Shown: positions 14,758-20,129 of the stretch, in pieces
Numbering within the stretch: the stretch's first letter is position 1
Layout: the number at the start of each line of letters is the position of its first letter
IMG/VR virus record: IMGVR_UViG_3300042507_005102
Coordinates: 1 to 24,870 of that record
Strand: one strand, 5' to 3'
DNA from: a virus
DNA: 24,870 nucleotides
Notes under the pieces: generated by a model
Databases searched by the model: none
Told to the model about the DNA's origin: nothing
The model's input: the letters and a program-made list of their open reading frames with translations, nothing else
Position numbers and translations under genes: made by a program

Positions 14758-15896
14758 ATTCCAAAATAGGGTTTATAATTAATGACTTGGTGAATATTTC
14801 GGGCTGTTCGAAGCTCGTTTTGCAGGTCAATTTCGCGAAGGGCCGAAAGGTAGGCAGGATCCGCTAATTGCGGGTTCAGATGTTGCTCCATGCCGGGATG
14901 CGCGATTAGCTGCGCTTTTATCATGTCGATTTTGCGTTGGTCTTTTTTTTCGTACCAGCTCCCAAACTGCTGGCCGTTCGGCAAAATGATCTGAAGACCG
15001 TCGGACTGGCTTTGCGGAACCAGTGCGGCCGACATATCGCCCGACGCATTTGCGGCCAACTGAAGGCTTTTTTGTGCGCTATACGCCTTCTCAAGATAGC
15101 CGGGAAACTTGTTAGGCCGCGATAGGGTCTCCGGGTTTAGGTATTTGTGCATTTCTGGGTTGTTTTTCCAGTCGGCGGCGCGGTGTTCGATTACCATTCT
15201 GAACTCCTCCTCCGTCCCTTCTTTTGTTTCCAGCACCCGGGAAATGTATCTGATGTTCGTTTTGACGTGGCGGAACGCGGTACCAGCGACGGCGTTTAGG
15301 TGGTCGATTAGCCGACAGGCAGCCTCGGAAAAATCTGGCTTTTCCTTTTTTGGTTTTTGAGAAGGCGCGCTTTCTTTTTCTTCTATCTCTCTTCCTTCTA
15401 TCTCTGTATTTTCTATCTCTTTATATTCTATCTCTATATTGCTGGCATGGTTTGTACCACCTAACTGGTCTTTTTCATGCACCTTAACTGGTACATTTTG
15501 TGCCACCTGACTGGCTTTTTTTATGCCACCTAACTGGCTTTTTTTATACACCTTAACTGGTACATTTTGTGCCACCTGCTCGGCAGAAAGGGCAACCAAA
15601 ACATCGGCCGTCAGCGGTGCCAACCGGAAGTGTTTGCGGTAAAACGCGCCGCGAATATCCACCATTACCAGCTCGGCCGCTTGCAACTTATCAATGGCCG
15701 CCTGAATAGCCGTCCGGCTCAATCCGGTTATGGCCTCCAGCATCTCGCGCGTGGCGTAAAACCAGCCGTCCGCATCTTCGTGCATCTCGGCGATGTTTGC
15801 CAGTTCGCTGTAAATCCACATGGCATTAGCACCGAACGCGCGACCGATTTCCGGCCGAACAATGCGAAAACCCGCGATGTTTTTTGCGTCCTTCAT
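14754..15896 (-). CDS. Replisome organiser / replication initiation protein
   Basis: A 380-residue protein from ATG 15896 (MKDAKNIAGFRIVRPEIG). Residues about 20-90 form a winged-helix DNA-binding domain with the turn ITGLSRTAIQAAIDKLQ. Residues about 102-172 are a low-complexity linker encoded by DNA repeats: QVAQNVPVKV twice, then EIExx pentapeptides. Residues about 185-265 match the conserved phage C-terminal domain Phg_2220_C (LIDHLNAVAGTAFRH, KYLNPETLSRPNKFPGYLEK), typical of replisome organisers that recruit the host helicase. The in-frame extension to 16037 is rejected because it crosses a promoter and leader hairpins. The gene itself appears to contain the origin, as in lambda O. Confidence 0.88.
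   Translation of the reverse strand: MKDAKNIAGFRIVRPEIGRAFGANAMWIYSELANIAEMHEDADGWFYATREMLEAITGLSRTAIQAAIDKLQAAELVMVDIRGAFYRKHFRLAPLTADVLVALSAEQVAQNVPVKVYKKSQLGGIKKASQVAQNVPVKVHEKDQLGGTNHASNIEIEYKEIENTEIEGREIEEKESAPSQKPKKEKPDFSEAACRLIDHLNAVAGTAFRHVKTNIRYISRVLETKEGTEEEFRMVIEHRAADWKNNPEMHKYLNPETLSRPNKFPGYLEKAYSAQKSLQLAANASGDMSAALVPQSQSDGLQIILPNGQQFGSWYEKKDQRKIDMIKAQLIAHPGMEQHLNPQLADPAYLSALREIDLQNELRTARNIHQVINYKPYFGI
15381..15435 (-). repeat. Four 15-bp AT-rich repeats (candidate DNA-unwinding element)
   Basis: TTCTATCTCT (plus strand) starts at 15381, 15396, 15411 and 15426, an exact 15-base period. The five-base spacers vary. The stretch is strongly pyrimidine on the plus strand and purine on the minus strand (AGAGATAGAA). 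It directly follows the 23-bp repeats in the direction of transcription, as the AT-rich region follows the iterons in lambda ori. Confidence 0.8.
15434..15583 (-). repeat. 23-bp iterons inside the replisome organiser gene (candidate origin)
   Basis: Units begin at 15457, 15480, 15503, 15526 and 15549, each 23 bases; a degenerate unit begins at 15572 and a more degenerate one at 15434. The shared core is CCACCT(A/G)ACTGG or CACCTTAACTGG followed by an 11-base T-rich arm. Units 15480 and 15549 are identical. The period of 23 is not a multiple of three, so the repeat is kept at DNA level while the encoded peptide repeats only every 69 bases. Iterons next to an AT-rich region in the initiator gene are the hallmark of lambdoid-type origins. 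Confidence 0.78.
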
Positions 15897-15902
15897 GGAA
15901 AT

Positions 15903-15935
15903 AAAAAAGGGGCCAACGCTCCTACACGTGGCCCC
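15903..15935 (-). terminator. Terminator-like hairpin just before the replisome organiser start
   Basis: On the minus strand GGGGCCA (15935-15929) pairs with TGGCCCC (15915-15909), with a 13-base loop, and is followed by TTTTTT (15908-15903). The ATG at 15896 comes only six bases after the T run. A terminator here would stop transcription before the initiator gene unless prevented, so it may be an attenuator. Confidence 0.6.
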
Positions 15936-15938
15936 ATT

Positions 15939-15993
15939 ACAGAGTTGGGGGGTAACCCTGTGGGATGTCGTAGGTAGGAGGCAACGACGTCCC
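15939..15993 (-). other. Two leader hairpins upstream of the replisome organiser
   Basis: Hairpin 1: GGGACGTCGT (15993-15984) with ACGACATCCC (15971-15962), ten positions with one C-A mismatch on the minus strand (a G-U pair if read from the plus strand), loop TGCCTCCTACCT. Hairpin 2: ACAGGGTT (15961-15954) with AACTCTGT (15946-15939), including one G-U pair, loop ACCCCCC. CTCCTAC in the hairpin 1 loop is complementary to GTAGGAG in the terminator loop. Confidence 0.5.
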
Positions 15994-16004
15994 GGATGAG
16001 ATGA

Positions 16005-16037
16005 CAAAGATAATAAAAAAGGGCGACCAATTTGCAA
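16005..16037 (-). promoter_or_regulatory. Candidate promoter for the replication operon
   Basis: On the minus strand TTG (16037-16035) and TATCTTTG (16012-16005) are separated by 22 bases, slightly longer than the usual 19-21 of Bacteroidota promoters. Its upstream half overlaps the preceding terminator. The predicted start, near 15998, would give a leader of about 100 bases containing the hairpins described at 15903-15993. Confidence 0.5.
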
Positions 16038-16047
16038 CTAATCGCCC
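16015..16047 (-). terminator. Terminator after the recombination genes and tRNA-like sequence
   Basis: On the minus strand GGGCGA (16047-16042) pairs with TCGCCC (16026-16021), then TTTTTT (16020-16015). It lies downstream of the exonuclease gene and tRNA-like sequence and overlaps the start of the next promoter. Confidence 0.6.
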
Positions 16048-16084
16048 CCTAATACCAAAAATTTACAGTCAAACTACTTCTTAG

Positions 16085-16152
16085 TGAGGGGGGAGGGACT
16101 TGAACCCCCAAGAGCGGCCATAGCCGAACGCTACCTATACGTGTCCCCCTTC
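16085..16152 (-). tRNA. tRNA-like sequence with shortened anticodon arm
   Basis: The T arm is canonical: stem GGGGG/CCCTC with loop TTCAAGT (16109-16093). The acceptor 3' strand CCCCCTC (16092-16086) is followed by A (16085), with no encoded CCA. It pairs with a 5' strand GAAGGGGG (16152-16145) that has one extra A, to be read as a bulge or mismatch. A short D-arm-like hairpin ACG-TATAGGTAG-CGT follows. Only 18 bases then remain before the T stem, enough for CGGC-TATG-GCCG but not for a 5-bp stem with a seven-base anticodon loop. The U8 position is not T. No anticodon can be assigned. It may be a degenerate tRNA, a tRNA mimic, or an attachment-site remnant. Confidence 0.55.
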
Positions 16153-16157
16153 ATAAA

Positions 16158-16183
16158 CCGCCGCAAATTTACACCTACGGCGG
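16158..16183 (-). other. Hairpin after the exonuclease stop codon
   Basis: On the minus strand CCGCCG (16183-16178) pairs with CGGCGG (16163-16158) and is followed by TTTATG. It begins 8 bases after the exonuclease stop and ends 5 bases before the tRNA-like sequence. The T run is too short for a confident terminator. Confidence 0.35.
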
Positions 16184-16191
16184 CATTAACT

Positions 16192-16869
16192 CTACACCTT
16201 GTCTTTCAGTTCGCAAATATACGCCCGGCAGGCCTCAACTCGGTCGCGTATTGACTGGATAGCCGCTTCGTCCCGTTCGACCGGGAAGGCCTTAAACCGG
16301 AGGTGAACGGGCACGTCGTCGTAGGTCATTTGGCGGTGAGCCTCGGCCCAAGTTTCCTCGGTGTTGCCACCCAGCCCACGGGCATAGGACATACGCCGGG
16401 CTTCCTCAAACACCATTTCGTCGGGCGCGTTCATCAGGCAATACAGCACGGCGGCGCGGTCGCAGCCCGTTAGGGCCATGTAGCCCTGTAATTGCCACCA
16501 GTAGGCCTTATCGGGTTCGGTCTCGAACAGCGGAAACGTAGTCCAGGACCACGGGCTTTTAATGTCGTACACGGCGGTGCCGACGATTAGGTCGGGCGTG
16601 CCTTTCATGTGGTCGTCAGCAAATGCAGTTTCGTTTTTAAACCAGATGCCGTCGGGTTCCATGATGCCTTGGGCAAAGTCAATCGCGGCGGCTTCCACCG
16701 CGTTACCCTTGCGCATGTGAACCGACGACACTTCGGCCCGGCGGTCGTATAACCGTTCCTTGAGCCACGTCTCGCAGTAGGTTTTGGCGGTCTCGGAAAG
16801 AGCAGCCCCCTTTGTGCGGGGGCTGGTCATGATCTGGCCAATGGCCGAGCAGCGAATTTTGAATTCCAT
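16192..16869 (-). CDS. YqaJ-type recombination exonuclease
   Basis: A 225-residue PD-(D/E)xK nuclease related to YqaJ and lambda exonuclease. The active-site set is visible: Glu59 in KGNAVE, Asp93 in KGTPDLI, Asp102-Ile-Lys104 in VYDIKSPWSW, then the QLQGYMALTG helix near 126-135. Such enzymes resect one strand of dsDNA ends 5' to 3' and pass the 3' overhang to a partner annealase. The gene begins 2 bases after the RecT gene stop, matching the usual exonuclease-annealase pairing. Length and motif order fit the family. Confidence 0.93.
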   Translation of the reverse strand: MEFKIRCSAIGQIMTSPRTKGAALSETAKTYCETWLKERLYDRRAEVSSVHMRKGNAVEAAAIDFAQGIMEPDGIWFKNETAFADDHMKGTPDLIVGTAVYDIKSPWSWTTFPLFETEPDKAYWWQLQGYMALTGCDRAAVLYCLMNAPDEMVFEEARRMSYARGLGGNTEETWAEAHRQMTYDDVPVHLRFKAFPVERDEAAIQSIRDRVEACRAYICELKDKV

Positions 16870-16871
16870 GA

Positions 16872-17645
16872 TTAGACGGTTTGGATAGTGAAGTCGGCGA
16901 CAGCCTGAACGATAGCCGCCTCAACTTCGGCGTTGAATGCGAATTTGGTCCAGACTTGGGGCAGCGTCGCGCGGTTGGTAGCAATGGCCCGGACAACCTG
17001 CTGGAACTTTTCGGAACCCAATTCCAGCTCCGGCAGCTCTGGCGCGGTCGGTATGCCCGTCGCAATCTCGCGGGCCACGTCCAGTTCGCTTTCGGTCAAA
17101 ATGCCGTTGCTTACCTCCGGGAAGGCCATGCGCAAAGCGTGGGCCTCGGCGACCTTGCTAATCATTTGGAAGGGCATCAATTCCCAGTTGCTGGGGCCCT
17201 GATTTTCGTATTTGCGCGGCTTATAGAACTCGGCCATTACGACCGTCACCGTGAAGGGGCAGCGGTTGCCCTTTACAATGCGGTAAACGGTGGCCGTAGC
17301 AGTGGCCGGCATTTGCCCTTTTGCGTATTGAACGGCCGTTTTGTGCGATCCGTCCGGCAGCAGGTCGAACTTAATTGGGTCGATGCCCGCGAACTCGCCC
17401 GTGCGTGCGGCAATTTTGCGCAGCCCGTCCTTGCGGACGTAAGGGCCGTATTTGCCCCCGCCAAGTGGTATCAGCTCGATCTCCTTAAGCCGAGGATCGA
17501 GGCCGACCGAAGCGCAAACCCCGGCAAAGATAGCTATTTGTGCCGGGGGGCACTTTTCGGGAATGATACCGGCCGCGGCCAGTTCTTGGATTTCGGCATC
17601 CGACAGGCGCGCGGCGGTGGTTGTGGTGGTGAGTTGATTGGACAT
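16872..17645 (-). CDS. RecT/Bet family single-strand annealing protein
   Basis: A 257-residue annealase, close in size to lambda Bet (261). It starts MSNQLTTTTTAARLSD at 17645; an in-frame start at 17693 would enter the upstream gene. Recognisable family blocks are ASVGLDPRLKEIELIPLGGGKYGPYVRKDGLRKIA (about 60-95), a strand-rich middle with YKPRKYE, and AEAHALRMAFPEVSNGILTESELD (about 170-195). It would anneal complementary ssDNA made by the exonuclease and, with SSB, support recombination-dependent replication. The leader contains CTAACCTAC about 20 bases before the ATG. Confidence 0.94.
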   Translation of the reverse strand: MSNQLTTTTTAARLSDAEIQELAAAGIIPEKCPPAQIAIFAGVCASVGLDPRLKEIELIPLGGGKYGPYVRKDGLRKIAARTGEFAGIDPIKFDLLPDGSHKTAVQYAKGQMPATATATVYRIVKGNRCPFTVTVVMAEFYKPRKYENQGPSNWELMPFQMISKVAEAHALRMAFPEVSNGILTESELDVAREIATGIPTAPELPELELGSEKFQQVVRAIATNRATLPQVWTKFAFNAEVEAAIVQAVADFTIQTV

Positions 17646-17664
17646 TGTGTGTAAAATTTGTAGG

Positions 17665-18090
17665 TTAGAAAATTGGTTCGGCATTGTCATCATAATGGCG
17701 TTCGTAACTTTCTTTGCTTATGACGCCAAAAATAAAATCACACCCAAGCAAATGAATAAATTCGGCGGTTAATTGAATACCATCCGAAATAATGCAATCA
17801 TCAATCAATCGCTCATTAGGTAGATACATTTCAAAGCTCCAAGTCCAAGCATCTTTGTTTTGCACGAAAGAGCGAGCGGTAACTAATACGCATTTGGCAG
17901 CCATAAATTGATTGATAGCGGTATAAAGCTTGCGGATAATAAACTCTAAGTTGCGGAACTCAAACTTATGAGTAAATGGGTGATAATAGCCTTTTACAGC
18001 GGAAATAGACACAATGAAAAGGTTGTGCGTAGGCCTATCTTTATCATTGCTTTTAAAAAGTTGGCTGGGGGAGGTGATAATTTGAGGCAT
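17665..18090 (-). CDS. ITSPSQLF-family hypothetical protein, AT-rich copy
   Basis: A 141-residue protein starting MPQIITSPSQLFKSND. It is clearly a paralogue of the next gene upstream (18109-18468): the N termini share ITSPSQLF(K/R)xND followed by PTH, both carry a strand ending in an xxYLP(N/K)E segment, and both end in a SxExYxRxxxxN motif. This copy is AT-rich (hand count 23 G+C in 60 at 17761-17820) whereas its sister is about half G+C. Function is unknown; no membrane segment or enzymatic motif is visible. The pair sits in front of recT among early accessory genes. Confidence 0.75.
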   Translation of the reverse strand: MPQIITSPSQLFKSNDKDRPTHNLFIVSISAVKGYYHPFTHKFEFRNLEFIIRKLYTAINQFMAAKCVLVTARSFVQNKDAWTWSFEMYLPNERLIDDCIISDGIQLTAEFIHLLGCDFIFGVISKESYERHYDDNAEPIF

Positions 18091-18108
18091 TATAATAATG
18101 ATTAAAGA

Positions 18109-18468
18109 TTAGAAGTAGCATTCATCTTCGTCTGTGTTTTCGCTGTGGTAACGGGAGTAGTCTTCAACGCTGACCAATCGAACGGCGTAAGCGTGGCCAG
18201 CCCAGCCAACCAATTCAGTCGTAACAGCCACGGCCAGCCATTGCGGATTGCTGTACTCGGGCGACCCTTCTTTTGGCAGATACAGTTCGCAGGTATAAAC
18301 GTTATCGGCGTAACTCCGCACCCGGAACAGCGTACCGCTAAAAGAGCAGTCAAATTTTGGAGGTTCAAAATGCGCTGGGGCCTTGAACCGAAAGACAAAA
18401 CAAGTGTGCGTTGGGTCCCGGCGGTCATTGTACCGGAACAGTTGGGAGGGGGAAGTGATGACTGGCAT
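18109..18468 (-). CDS. ITSPSQLF-family hypothetical protein, GC-richer copy
   Basis: A 119-residue protein starting MPVITSPSQLFRYNDRRDP at ATG 18468; this start aligns exactly with the start of its paralogue at 18090, so the longer in-frame start at 18510 is rejected. A leader motif CACCTCAAA precedes the ATG. The protein has beta-rich character (HTCFVFRFKAPAHF, YTCELYLPKEG) and an acidic tail (SENTDEDECYF). Two tandem divergent copies suggest duplication or independent acquisition of the same family. Function is unknown. Confidence 0.7.
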   Translation of the reverse strand: MPVITSPSQLFRYNDRRDPTHTCFVFRFKAPAHFEPPKFDCSFSGTLFRVRSYADNVYTCELYLPKEGSPEYSNPQWLAVAVTTELVGWAGHAYAVRLVSVEDYSRYHSENTDEDECYF

Positions 18469-18493
18469 TGTAGTAAATTTTTGAGGTGAAATA

Positions 18494-18862
18494 TTAAGCG
18501 GTCCAATCAAAGTTGCAGAAGTCCATCGGAATAGCCGCGCCGCACTCGTACTCGTCCGAATAGTCGTCTAAGTCGCAGTCGTCGTAATCGGAGTAGTCGT
18601 TATGCTCGGCCAGCTCGGCGGTGAAAATGGTCTCCAGGTCTTTGCCCGGGTGGCCCTCCAGTACTTCGGCCAAAACAATGTCGGCGAAGTGTTCGCACGG
18701 TCCGATGACGTGCCACTCAACGTCGGTAAAATGCGCCGGGTCGCCCGGTTCGTCGCGAGTGCTGTAGGTTTCGGGGTGGTAAGTGCCGGTAATGCGAATG
18801 ATAGCCTCGATAGGCACTCCGCTAAGTTCGGTTTCGTGGAAATACGTGGATGTTACTTGCAT
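18494..18862 (-). CDS. Highly acidic hypothetical protein
   Basis: A 122-residue protein starting MQVTSTYFHETELSG. It has 29 Asp/Glu against 3 Lys/Arg, with a dense acidic stretch NDYSDYDDCDLDDYSDEYE near residues 88-106. It is the first gene after the promoter at 18914-18944, the position of an immediate-early gene. Small, strongly acidic early phage proteins are often DNA mimics that block restriction or nucleases, but no known mimic family is recognised, so this is an idea from composition and place only. Confidence 0.72.
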   Translation of the reverse strand: MQVTSTYFHETELSGVPIEAIIRITGTYHPETYSTRDEPGDPAHFTDVEWHVIGPCEHFADIVLAEVLEGHPGKDLETIFTAELAEHNDYSDYDDCDLDDYSDEYECGAAIPMDFCNFDWTA

Positions 18863-18913
18863 GGCTGTAAAATTTGGTTGTGAATACTGGTATCGCTTGC
18901 GCCCGAAGGCAAA

Positions 18914-18944
18914 GCAAAGATAAAGGTTTTATTTATCGTGTCAA
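18914..18944 (-). promoter_or_regulatory. Strong leftward promoter P1
   Basis: On the minus strand TTG (18944-18942, in TTGACA) and TATCTTTG (18922-18915) are separated by exactly 19 bases, matching the Bacteroidota TTG-N19-TAnnTTTG pattern. The spacer contains ATAAATAAAAC. It is nearly identical to the promoter at 21281-21311 and would drive the acidic gene, the paralogue pair, recT and the exonuclease. Confidence 0.78.
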
Positions 18945-18946
18945 GC

Positions 18947-18980
18947 ATTTTGCAAAATATTTTTGCAAAATATTTTTGCA
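18947..18980. promoter_or_regulatory. Tandem palindromes, candidate operator next to P1
   Basis: A 13-base unit TTTTGCAAAATAT occurs at 18948 and 18961, and a half unit TTTTGCA at 18974. Each centre is a palindrome; ATTTTGCAAAAT (18947-18958) is perfect over 12 bases. The array abuts the -33 element of P1 on its upstream side. A related site is found at the same spacing beside the promoter at 21281-21311. Confidence 0.6.
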
Positions 18981-18987
18981 CGGGCAC

Positions 18988-19014
18988 AAAAAAGCCCCGC
19001 CGGTTGGCAGGGCT
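18988..19014 (-). terminator. Rho-independent terminator of the early accessory operon
   Basis: On the minus strand AGCCC (19014-19010) pairs with GGGCT (18997-18993), with an inner GCC/GGC stem and four-base loop separated by one mismatch. TTTTTT follows (18993-18988). It sits 7 bases after the stop of the 88-residue gene and insulates it from P1. Confidence 0.75.
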
Positions 19015-19020
19015 GGGTGG

Positions 19021-19287
19021 TCATCGCGGCAGCGGTCGTAGGATGCAGTGCGGTACGCCGTGTTCAATGTAGATTTCCGCTTGGCAAAGGTCGCGCTGGT
19101 CGCCGTACATGGATTTTGCTGGATAGTGGCATGTGCCGACAATAGGCTGCTCTTTGCCGCGACGTGCTTGAATTTGCAGCGTGTCGGCTGTTACGCGGTA
19201 AATGCTTACACGCTCGCCCGTGGTGGCTTTGCAGGCTTTGATGTCGCCGACCTTGGGCATTTCGCCCGCTTTGATTACAACTTTCAT
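19021..19287 (-). CDS. Hypothetical protein after XRE regulator
   Basis: An 88-residue protein starting MKVVIKAGEMPKVGDIKACK, chosen because ATG 19287 lies one base after the XRE gene stop; longer in-frame starts would overlap that gene. The sequence is beta-rich with four Cys/His positions in the C-terminal half (CHYPAKSMYGDQRDLCQ), which could bind metal, though no known zinc motif is clear. It is the last gene before the terminator. Function is unknown. Confidence 0.65.
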   Translation of the reverse strand: MKVVIKAGEMPKVGDIKACKATTGERVSIYRVTADTLQIQARRGKEQPIVGTCHYPAKSMYGDQRDLCQAEIYIEHGVPHCILRPLPR

Positions 19288-19288
19288 G

Positions 19289-19510
19289 TTATGGTTGGAT
19301 TGGTGGTTTGAAAAACTCGCCCGGGTCGATGCCCCAGGCTTGGGATAGTAGCCAGATGTGGTACACGCTAAAGCAGTGTTTCCCGGTTTCGAGGTTCGAG
19401 TAGCCGCCACCGGTCATTTCAAGCAGCTTGGCCATTTGCTTGCCAGTTAGCTTTTGATTGGTGCGTCGGATGCGGATATTCAGCCTGACGACATCGTTGA
19501 TGTATTGCAT
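19289..19510 (-). CDS. XRE-family helix-turn-helix regulator
   Basis: A 73-residue protein starting MQYINDVVRLNIRIRRTNQ. Residues about 8-65 form a HTH_XRE/Cro-CI domain: LNIRIRRTNQKLTGKQMAKLL (helices 1-2), the recognition-helix region TGGGYSNLETGK, then LLSQAWGIDPGEFF, the usual closing helix. ATG 19510 is preferred over an upstream ATG that lies inside the lipoprotein gene. It could act on the TTTTGCAAAA operators near both early promoters, by analogy with phage repressors; this is untested. It has no C-terminal dimerisation or protease domain. Confidence 0.82.
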   Translation of the reverse strand: MQYINDVVRLNIRIRRTNQKLTGKQMAKLLEMTGGGYSNLETGKHCFSVYHIWLLSQAWGIDPGEFFKPPIQP

Positions 19511-19520
19511 GGTGCTGGGT

Positions 19521-19772
19521 TTAAATGCCGTACATGTACGGCTGCCAAAAGGTGCGCCCGTGCATGCGGCCAATCTGATACATTGGCTCTGCATAAAAGG
19601 CCGTATCGCTGACGTGTACTCGGTCCTGAAAACGACACATGCAATCGGTTTTGTCGGTTCGGTCCGGCTGAACGGTGACGCAAGGGACGAAGACTGTGGG
19701 CTTGGTGCGCTTGGGCGCGCAGCTGGCGGCGAAAGTGAGGATAACGGCGGTGAAAATGAATGCTTTTTTCAT
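19521..19772 (-). CDS. Small predicted lipoprotein
   Basis: An 83-residue protein starting MKKAFIFTAVILTFAASC. A short basic N terminus, a hydrophobic core and the AASC lipobox (Cys18) indicate a signal-peptidase II substrate, so the mature 66-residue peptide would be tethered to a membrane. The mature part is Lys/Thr/Pro-rich at first, then contains three further Cys and an aromatic C terminus (FWQPYMYGI). Phage-encoded lipoproteins are often superinfection-exclusion factors, which is a plausible but unproven role here. Confidence 0.72.
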   Translation of the reverse strand: MKKAFIFTAVILTFAASCAPKRTKPTVFVPCVTVQPDRTDKTDCMCRFQDRVHVSDTAFYAEPMYQIGRMHGRTFWQPYMYGI

Positions 19773-19800
19773 GTGGATATGGGGTTAAAAAGTGAAAAAA

Positions 19801-20097
19801 TTAAAGCAGCTCGAACTCGGTAATGGCTTTTTGACCGTCCTCGGTCAACAGGTTTTTAAGAATATGCAATTGGTTGTGTTCGTTGCAGGCTCTTTCGGCT
19901 TCTGCTTTATTGTCGTAGCGGCCTACCACCTGAACAGCTCGGGCCATTTCCAAATCGTGCAAATATGAAATAGCTTCCCAGCAAGCTGGCCTTATACCTT
20001 CAATAGCTATCATTTTTTGAACAAAGTACTTATTTGCGCCTATTGACACGCCATTTTCATTGAATTTGAGCGGCTTAATAATTCTGTCAAGGTTCAT
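19801..20097 (-). CDS. Hypothetical protein, early accessory region
   Basis: A 98-residue protein starting MNLDRIIKPLKFNENGVSIG. It appears to be alpha/beta, with a helical second half (DNKAEAERACNEHNQLHILKN). No domain is recognised. The DNA is more AT-rich than its neighbours. Spacers of about 28-32 bases separate it from adjacent genes, and both carry AT-rich (GTGAAAAAATTA-like) sequence on the plus strand. Confidence 0.65.
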   Translation of the reverse strand: MNLDRIIKPLKFNENGVSIGANKYFVQKMIAIEGIRPACWEAISYLHDLEMARAVQVVGRYDNKAEAERACNEHNQLHILKNLLTEDGQKAITEFELL

Positions 20098-20129
20098 AAT
20101 GGTAGAGTTGGGAGTTAAAAATGAAAAAA

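Noticed and set aside
15434-15583. CRISPR-like array
   Set aside because: The 23-bp units are contiguous with no unique spacers, and lie inside a coding sequence.
15897-16037. 47-residue N-terminal extension of the replisome organiser
   Set aside because: It would translate a terminator, promoter and hairpins and gives an atypical basic peptide; the winged-helix domain begins after ATG 15896.
17523-17530. TATCTTTG promoter-like element on the minus strand inside recT
   Set aside because: It lies mid-gene with no suitable -33 element and no gene start at a sensible distance.
16881-17654. A 257-codon plus-strand open frame opposite recT
   Set aside because: It mirrors the annealase gene almost exactly, has no start context or promoter, and its composition is that of an antisense shadow.
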